Assembly (NCBI GenBank): GCA_000471045.1
Contig: KI301992.1
Span: forward strand, 2,240,060-2,304,059
Origin: an actinobacterium LLX17
GTDB lineage: Bacteria; Actinomycetota; Actinomycetes; Propionibacteriales; Nocardioidaceae
DNA: 64,000 bases
Direction of reading: 5' to 3'
In this document: positions 59,406-64,000 of the stretch, piece after piece
Numbering within the stretch: the stretch's first letter is position 1
Layout of the letters: each line of letters begins with the position of its first letter
Translations under genes and position numbers: made by a program
Notes under the pieces: generated by a model
The model's input: the letters and a program-made list of their open reading frames with translations, nothing else
Told to the model about the DNA's origin: nothing
The model's database searches: none

Positions 59406-60974
59406 TCAGCTGAGCTCGCGCTTGAGGATCTTGCCGGTCGAGGTCATCGGCAGCTCGTCGCGGAACTCCACGATGCGCGGGTACTTGTACGCCGCGAACT
59501 GCTCCTTGCCCCAGGCGACCAGCTCGTCCTCGGTGATCTCGGCGCCGGGCTCGCGCACGACGACGGCCTTGATCTCCTCGCCGTGCGAGTCGTGGGGGAC
59601 GCCGATGACCGCGACCAGCGAGACCGCGGGATGGCTCATCAGCACCTCCTCGAGCTCGCGCGGGTACACGTTGTAGCCCCCGCGGATGATCATGTCCTTG
59701 GAGCGGTCGACGATGTAGTAGAAGCCGTCGGCGTCCTTGCGGCCGAGGTCGCCGGAGCGGAACCAGCCGTCCTGGATCGCGTCGGCCGTCGCCTCCGGAC
59801 GGTTGTAGTAGCCCTTCATGACGTTGTGGCCCTTGATCGCGATCTCACCGATCGCGCTCTTGCCGTCGTCCTGCGGCTCGTCGGAGACGTCGTTCCACTC
59901 GGCGTCGATCAGCTTCATCTCGACGCCCGGGATCGGCACGCCGATCGAACCGACGCGCGGCTCCTCGCCCCAGACACTGAACGAGGCGACCGGCGAGGTC
60001 TCGGACAGGCCGTAGCCCTCGAGGATCGTGACGCCGAAGCGGTCCTTGAACTGCTTGTGCACCTCGACCGGCAGCGCCGAGCCACCGGCAGCGGCCACGC
60101 GCAGGTTCGCCGCGAGGGTCTCGACCGGCACGTCGTCGCTCAACGCACCCAGCAGGCCCCAGTACATCGTGGGCACCCCCGCGAAGAAGGTGACCTTCTC
60201 GCGCAGCATCAGGCCGATGGCCGGCTCCGCCTCGAACCGCGGCAGCATCACGACGGTGCCGCCGAACGCGAAACCACCGTTCTGGATGACGGTCTGGCCG
60301 AAGGAGTGGAACAACGGCAGCACGCACAGGTACGTGTCGGGGTTCTCCGGATCGGCGCCGAAGAGGTCCTTGCCGCTCAGCGCGTTGTCGCGCATGTTGC
60401 GGTGGCGCAGCTCGGCGCCCTTGGGCTGACCGGTGGTGCCGGAGGTGTAGAGGATGACGGCGGTGTCGTCGTCGTCGCGCTCGACGGTCTCGAACGTCGG
60501 GGGCTGCTGGCCCACCAGCGGGGCGTAGTACTCGGGGCCCTCCAGCGGCGCCGGGGCGGCCGAGTCGAGCTTGATCAGGAAGAACTCGGTGCACGACTCG
60601 GTGGCCTCGAAGCCCTCGAGCGCGGCCTCGCCGATCGGCAGGTCGGCGGTGCCCTCGAACGCGAAGAACGCCTTCGCCTCGGAGTCGGCCAGGTGGTAGG
60701 CGACCTCGCGGCCCTTCAGCAGCACGTTGAGCGGGACCACGGTCGCGCCGGCCTTGAGGATGCCGTAGTAGATGATCGAGAAGTACGGCAGGTTCGGGCA
60801 CGACAGCGCAACCTTGTCACCGGGCTGGATGCCGCGCGAGACCAGCAGGTTCGCCACCTGGTTCGCGGCACCGTTCACCTGCGCATAGGCCAGCTTCGTG
60901 TCGCCGAAGACGATCGCTGTGCGCTCGGCGTACTTCTGCGCGGAGTTCTCCAACAGGGCGGCAAGATTGGCCAC
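59406..60974 (-). CDS. Long-chain acyl-CoA synthetase (AMP-forming)
   Basis: 522 residues from GTG or adjacent start at 60974 (AAGGAGCC upstream). ANL superfamily: P-loop-like YTSGTTGQPKGAELRHRNM, GYGLSETSP, the hinge region DGWFRSGDLGRKDADGFYYIVDRSKDMIIRGGYNVYPRELE (in order) and the catalytic Lys in TSTGKILKREL. It makes acyl-CoA from a fatty acid, ATP and CoA. Exact chain length is not readable. Divergent from the antiporter gene at 61055. Confidence 0.9.
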   Translation of the reverse strand: MANLAALLENSAQKYAERTAIVFGDTKLAYAQVNGAANQVANLLVSRGIQPGDKVALSCPNLPYFSIIYYGILKAGATVVPLNVLLKGREVAYHLADSEAKAFFAFEGTADLPIGEAALEGFEATESCTEFFLIKLDSAAPAPLEGPEYYAPLVGQQPPTFETVERDDDDTAVILYTSGTTGQPKGAELRHRNMRDNALSGKDLFGADPENPDTYLCVLPLFHSFGQTVIQNGGFAFGGTVVMLPRFEAEPAIGLMLREKVTFFAGVPTMYWGLLGALSDDVPVETLAANLRVAAAGGSALPVEVHKQFKDRFGVTILEGYGLSETSPVASFSVWGEEPRVGSIGVPIPGVEMKLIDAEWNDVSDEPQDDGKSAIGEIAIKGHNVMKGYYNRPEATADAIQDGWFRSGDLGRKDADGFYYIVDRSKDMIIRGGYNVYPRELEEVLMSHPAVSLVAVIGVPHDSHGEEIKAVVVREPGAEITEDELVAWGKEQFAAYKYPRIVEFRDELPMTSTGKILKRELS

Positions 60975-61054
60975 GACGGCTCCTTCAAGATGCGGGGGGA
61001 TTACGTCTCAGACTACTCACGGTTCGCCCGGTCGACCGGGGGTACGGCCCGGAC

Positions 61055-62311
61055 ATGAGCACCGTCGCCGTCATCCTCGTGATCGTCGCCGTGCTGGGCC
61101 TCGGGATCGCCACCCTCTCGACCCGGCTGCGCGACCTTCCGCTCTCGGAGCCGCTCCTGGCGCTGGCCGCCGGAGCGCTCGTCGGTCCGGCCGTCCTCGG
61201 CGTGGCGGACCTGCCGCCCGTCACCGAGCGGTCGCACGAGATGCACGAGCTGTCCCGCGTGCTCCTGGCCGTCTCGGTCATGGCCGTCGCCCTGCGCTAC
61301 CCGGCACGTGAGGCCTGGCGGCTGCGCGGGCCGGTCGCCCTGATGCTCGTCGTGGTGATGCCACTCATGGCGGCCGCCGGAGCGTTGGTCTCGTGGCCTC
61401 TCGGCCTCGGGCTCGCGGCGGCCATCGCGCTCGGCTGCGCGATGTGTCCCACCGACCCGGTGCTCGCCTCCAGCGTCGTGACCGGCCAGCAGGCCGAGCG
61501 GGACCTCCCGGAGCGCACGCGTCGACTGCTGTCCCTGGAGTCGGGGGCGAACGACGGCCTGGCGCTGCCGCTCGTGCTGCTGGCCCTCCTGCCGCTCGGC
61601 GCGGTGACCGGGTCCCACGTCGGCGTCGAGATCGTCAGAGAGGTGCTCGGCGCCCTCGTGCTCGGTGCCGTCGCAGGCTGGGTGGCCGGCCGGGCGATCC
61701 GTGCCGGCGAGGATCACGGTGCCACCGACCCCGCGCCCGTCCTCGTGTTCACGCTCGTGCTGGCCCTCGGCGTGCTGGGCGCTGCCGAGCTGCTGCAGGT
61801 CGGCGGCGTGCTGGCCGTCTTCGTGGCCGGGCTGGCACTCAACCTCTCCAGCCCCGGTGACGACCGTGCGGAGGCCGTGGTGCTCGACGAGGCAATGAAC
61901 CGCTTCGTGCTGCTCCCGGGGTTCGTGCTGCTCGGGATCGTGCTCCCGTGGGCGGCGTGGGACGACCAGGGTTGGGGTCTGCTGCTCGTGGTGCTGGGGG
62001 TGCTCGTGCTGCGACGCCTGCCCTGGCTCCTGCTGCTGCACCGGCCCCTCCGGCTGCCGTGGGCTGACGCCCTGTTCCTCGGCTGGTTCGGCCCGATCGG
62101 GGTGTCGGCCATGTTCTACCTGACCCTGCTGGTCGAGCGGATGCCGCACACCGAGGCAGTGCCGGTGCTGGCGATCGGCACGGCGGTCGTGGCGGCGAGC
62201 ACCGTGGTGCACGGCGCCACGAGCGCACCCCTGCGACGGCTGTACGCCCGGCGCACGTCGGCGAGCGGCGAGTCCGGGGGTCAGAAGCGTTCGCCGGTGA
62301 GCCGCTCGTAG
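61055..62311 (+). CDS. CPA1-type sodium/proton antiporter
   Basis: 418 residues from ATG 61055. Twelve or so helices with AAGALVGPAVLGVADL, AIALGCAMCPTDPVLASSVVTG (the TDP motif of the CPA1 ion site) and LLSLESGANDGLALPLVLLAL (ESGxNDG). These residues define NhaP-like Na+(K+)/H+ antiporters. Its last 31 bases overlap the end of purC, which runs the other way; the final residues (GGQKRSPVSRS) are therefore encoded by the purC 3' end. Confidence 0.87.
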   Translation: MSTVAVILVIVAVLGLGIATLSTRLRDLPLSEPLLALAAGALVGPAVLGVADLPPVTERSHEMHELSRVLLAVSVMAVALRYPAREAWRLRGPVALMLVVVMPLMAAAGALVSWPLGLGLAAAIALGCAMCPTDPVLASSVVTGQQAERDLPERTRRLLSLESGANDGLALPLVLLALLPLGAVTGSHVGVEIVREVLGALVLGAVAGWVAGRAIRAGEDHGATDPAPVLVFTLVLALGVLGAAELLQVGGVLAVFVAGLALNLSSPGDDRAEAVVLDEAMNRFVLLPGFVLLGIVLPWAAWDDQGWGLLLVVLGVLVLRRLPWLLLLHRPLRLPWADALFLGWFGPIGVSAMFYLTLLVERMPHTEAVPVLAIGTAVVAASTVVHGATSAPLRRLYARRTSASGESGGQKRSPVSRS

Positions 62312-63144
62312 GCCTCGATGTACCGGGCGCGGGTGCGCTCGACGACCTCGGCCGGCAGGGTCGGCGGCGGGGTGTCGGAGGCTCGGTCCCAGCCGGACTC
62401 CGGCGACAGCAGCCAGTTGCGCACGATCTGCTTGTCGTACGAAGGCTGGGGACCTCCGGGACGGAGGTCGTCGGCGGGCCAGAAGCGCGAGGAGTCGGGC
62501 GTCAGCACCTCGTCGGCCAGCACGATCGTGCCGTCGGGCCGGGCGCCGAACTCCAGCTTGGTGTCGGCCAGCACGATGCCGCGCTCGCGGGCGATGCCCT
62601 CGGCGCGCTCGTAGACCGCCAGCGTCAGCTCGCGGAGCCGGTCGGCGGTCTCGGCGCCCACGGTCTCGACCACGGCCTCGAAGGTGACGTTCTCGTCGTG
62701 CTCCCCCAGGTCGGCCTTCGTCGCCGGGGTGAAGATCGGGGTGGGGAGCCGCGAGCCGTCGTCGAGCCCGTCGGGCAGCGGCACGCCGCACACCTCGCCG
62801 GTGGCGCGGTAGTCGATCAGGCCAGACCCGGTCAGGTAGCCGCGAGCCACGCACTCGACGGGGTACATCGCCAGGTTCTCGCACACCACGGCGCGACCGG
62901 CGACCATGTCGGGCACGTCGGTGGAGAGGACGTGGTTCGGCACGATGTCCTCGAGCTGGGCGAACCACCACGACGACATGCGGGTGAGGATCTCGCCCTT
63001 GTCGGGGATGCCCGGGCTCAGCACGTGGTCGAAGGCGCTGATGCGGTCGGAGGCGACCATCAGCAGGTCGCCGCTCGCCAGCTCGTACAGGTCGCGGACC
63101 TTGCCCGAGTGCAGGTGGGTGGCTCCGGGAATCTCAGGCATCAC
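62281..63144 (-). CDS. purC: SAICAR synthetase
   Basis: 287 residues from GTG 63144. Motifs: HSGKVRDLYEL, LLMVASDRISAFDHVLSPGIPDKG, VECVARGYLTGSGLIDY, LADTKLEFG and DEVLTPDSSRFWP, typical of the PurC ATP-grasp-like fold. It joins aspartate to CAIR in purine synthesis. TAGCCT ends six bases before the GTG with no ribosome site, so leaderless initiation at the GTG, not at the ATG in the next codon, is likely. Confidence 0.95.
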   Translation of the reverse strand: MMPEIPGATHLHSGKVRDLYELASGDLLMVASDRISAFDHVLSPGIPDKGEILTRMSSWWFAQLEDIVPNHVLSTDVPDMVAGRAVVCENLAMYPVECVARGYLTGSGLIDYRATGEVCGVPLPDGLDDGSRLPTPIFTPATKADLGEHDENVTFEAVVETVGAETADRLRELTLAVYERAEGIARERGIVLADTKLEFGARPDGTIVLADEVLTPDSSRFWPADDLRPGGPQPSYDKQIVRNWLLSPESGWDRASDTPPPTLPAEVVERTRARYIEAYERLTGERF

Positions 63145-63190
63145 GGGATCAGGCTAGTGGTGGGGGCGCCGGAGCGGGCACGATGGCGTC
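63145..63190. promoter_or_regulatory. Divergent leaderless promoters of purC and the next gene
   Basis: On the minus strand TAGCCT (63156-63151) lies six bases from the purC GTG; on the plus strand CACGAT (63179-63184) lies six bases from ATG 63191. Both genes lack ribosome sites. Confidence 0.55.
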
Positions 63191-63736
63191 ATGGGCGTCG
63201 TTCATCCCGGGGCCGAGATGGTCCCCACCAAGCACGAGCTCCTCACCACCTGGCTGCCGACCCAGCCGTGGTGGCCGCCCGGGGCGGAGGTGCCGCAGCT
63301 CGAGGCGAGCTTCCGGCTCGACGACCCGGCGGGCGAGGTCGGCATCGAGACCTTCCTGTTACGCGTGGGCGGTGGCGTCGTGCAGGTGCCCATGACCTAT
63401 CGCAGCGCTCCGCTCGAGGGCGGCGAGCTGATCGGCGAGACGCAGCACTCCGCGCTCGGTCCCCGCTGGGTCTACCTGGGCACGAGCGACCCGGTCTACG
63501 TCACCGAGACGACGGCGGTCATCCGTGAGGGCCGCGGCGAGGTGCAGCTGCTGCGGCCCGACGGCACCCCGATCCCACCGCGTCCCACCGCCGCGCGGGT
63601 GCAGGGCTCGGGCACCGGCAGCGGGCGGCTGACCGTGGTGATCTCCGAGAACGACGCGCCCACGGAGGCTTCGGGCACGCTCACCGCCACCTGGGCCGAG
63701 CAGCCCGACCCGGTCGTCCTCGCCTGGTTGTCCTGA
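63191..63736 (+). CDS. Maltokinase N-terminal-cap-like protein
   Basis: 181 residues from ATG 63191. KHELLTTWLPTQPWWPPGA and VYVTETTAVIREGRGEVQLLRPDG with the closing GTLTATWAEQPDPVVLAWL resemble the cap domain that precedes actinobacterial maltokinase-like kinases and its stand-alone relatives (CG0192 type). No kinase domain follows here. Function unknown. It converges with purB, whose stop lies 3 bases after this one. Confidence 0.7.
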   Translation: MGVVHPGAEMVPTKHELLTTWLPTQPWWPPGAEVPQLEASFRLDDPAGEVGIETFLLRVGGGVVQVPMTYRSAPLEGGELIGETQHSALGPRWVYLGTSDPVYVTETTAVIREGRGEVQLLRPDGTPIPPRPTAARVQGSGTGSGRLTVVISENDAPTEASGTLTATWAEQPDPVVLAWLS

Positions 63737-63739
63737 CCC

Positions 63740-64000
63740 TCAGACGATGGCACTGGGAGCGTAGGCCGCGGCCTCGGGGTCGCCGGCCAGCACCTGCTCG
63801 ATGCGGGCGACCACGGCACCGACCTGTGAGACGGCCGCGCCGGTGAACTCGATGGGATCGGCGACGAGCGACGCGAGGTCGGCCTCGGTGAGACCGAGCC
63901 GCGGGTCGGCGGCCAGCCGGGCGAAGAGATCGTTCTGCGCCGAGCCCTGCTCACGCATCTCGAGGGCGACCTTCACGGCGTGCTCCTTGACGGCCTCGTG
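63740..64000 (-). CDS. purB: Adenylosuccinate lyase, C-terminal end (cut by window edge)
   Basis: 86 codons to the window edge, plus stop. The visible part HEAVKEHAVKVALEMREQGSA continues QNDLFARLAADPRLGLTEADL and matches the C-terminal helical domain of actinobacterial PurB. The catalytic part lies outside. It belongs with purC, purS and purQ to the purine genes of this region. Confidence 0.9.
   Translation of the reverse strand, partial: HEAVKEHAVKVALEMREQGSAQNDLFARLAADPRLGLTEADLASLVADPIEFTGAAVSQVGAVVARIEQVLAGDPEAAAYAPSAIV

Overview
This is a high-GC actinobacterial window. The coupled thiM-thiE-thiD/tenA unit, the seven-subunit Mrp antiporter operon, the purB/purC/purS/purQ neighbourhood, GTG starts, 4-bp stop/start overlaps and apparent leaderless starts suggest a Nocardioidaceae-type organism such as Aeromicrobium or Nocardioides. 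That assignment is inference; there is no rRNA gene to settle it. The window has two halves of different character.

Positions 1 to about 31,007 read as a horizontally acquired metal-resistance island. From the left edge, a minus-strand operon of about 6 kb encodes a small membrane protein, a TlpA-like lipoprotein, CcdA, a CopD-CtaG fusion, CopC, a membrane-anchored DsbA-like protein and Lnt (cut by the window edge). A perfect 19-bp palindrome lies at its candidate promoter. Next come a CmtR-type Cd/Pb sensor with its P-type ATPase, and a plus-strand group of extracytoplasmic proteins (small membrane protein, DUF305 lipoprotein, F510_1955-type Asp-box lipoprotein, DUF3152 zinc-protease-like protein, DUF4396 protein). 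They are followed by a membrane DUF305 protein, an 18-cysteine cytosolic copper-storage protein and an ArsR regulator. The central efflux operon is copZ, a secreted copper-binding-like protein, copA and a YHS protein, behind a CsoR-like operator. Further right are an MFS gene, a PGPGW gene, ybaK with a decayed paralogue beside it, a large SARP-type AAA regulator, a decayed HMA gene, an FAD oxidoreductase, two more HMA proteins, a 14-TM MFS exporter and a DUF4386 protein. The right end carries an IS3 orfA remnant, an excisionase-like gene, two 8-bp direct repeats and a 23-bp tRNA 3'-end-like segment that I interpret as the attachment site. The integrase and the intact tRNA would lie left of the window.

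From 31,035 onward the content is chromosomal: an SGNH esterase; a coupled unit of DUF3556, a phytoene-desaturase-like oxidoreductase and a small membrane protein; a PucR regulator frameshifted by a 4-bp tandem duplication; an MFS transporter; thiamine salvage under a TPP riboswitch; DUF1772, pirin, lysoplasmalogenase, PlsC and SDR genes; the Mrp operon; Fpg-type glycosylase; a PhaC-like hydrolase; MntH; a DEAD-box helicase; a GNAT protein with purQ and purS; an AIM24 protein; an acyl-CoA ligase; a CPA1 antiporter; purC; a maltokinase-cap-like protein; and the end of purB.

Most notable: (i) the thiol-redox/copper operon with Lnt, (ii) an undescribed hairpin repeat present three times with pairing-preserving changes, (iii) the frameshifted PucR gene, (iv) the island end with a tRNA-like att site, (v) a 17-bp hairpin that contains the purS start codon, and (vi) repeated leaderless promoters with six bases between the -10 box and the start codon.
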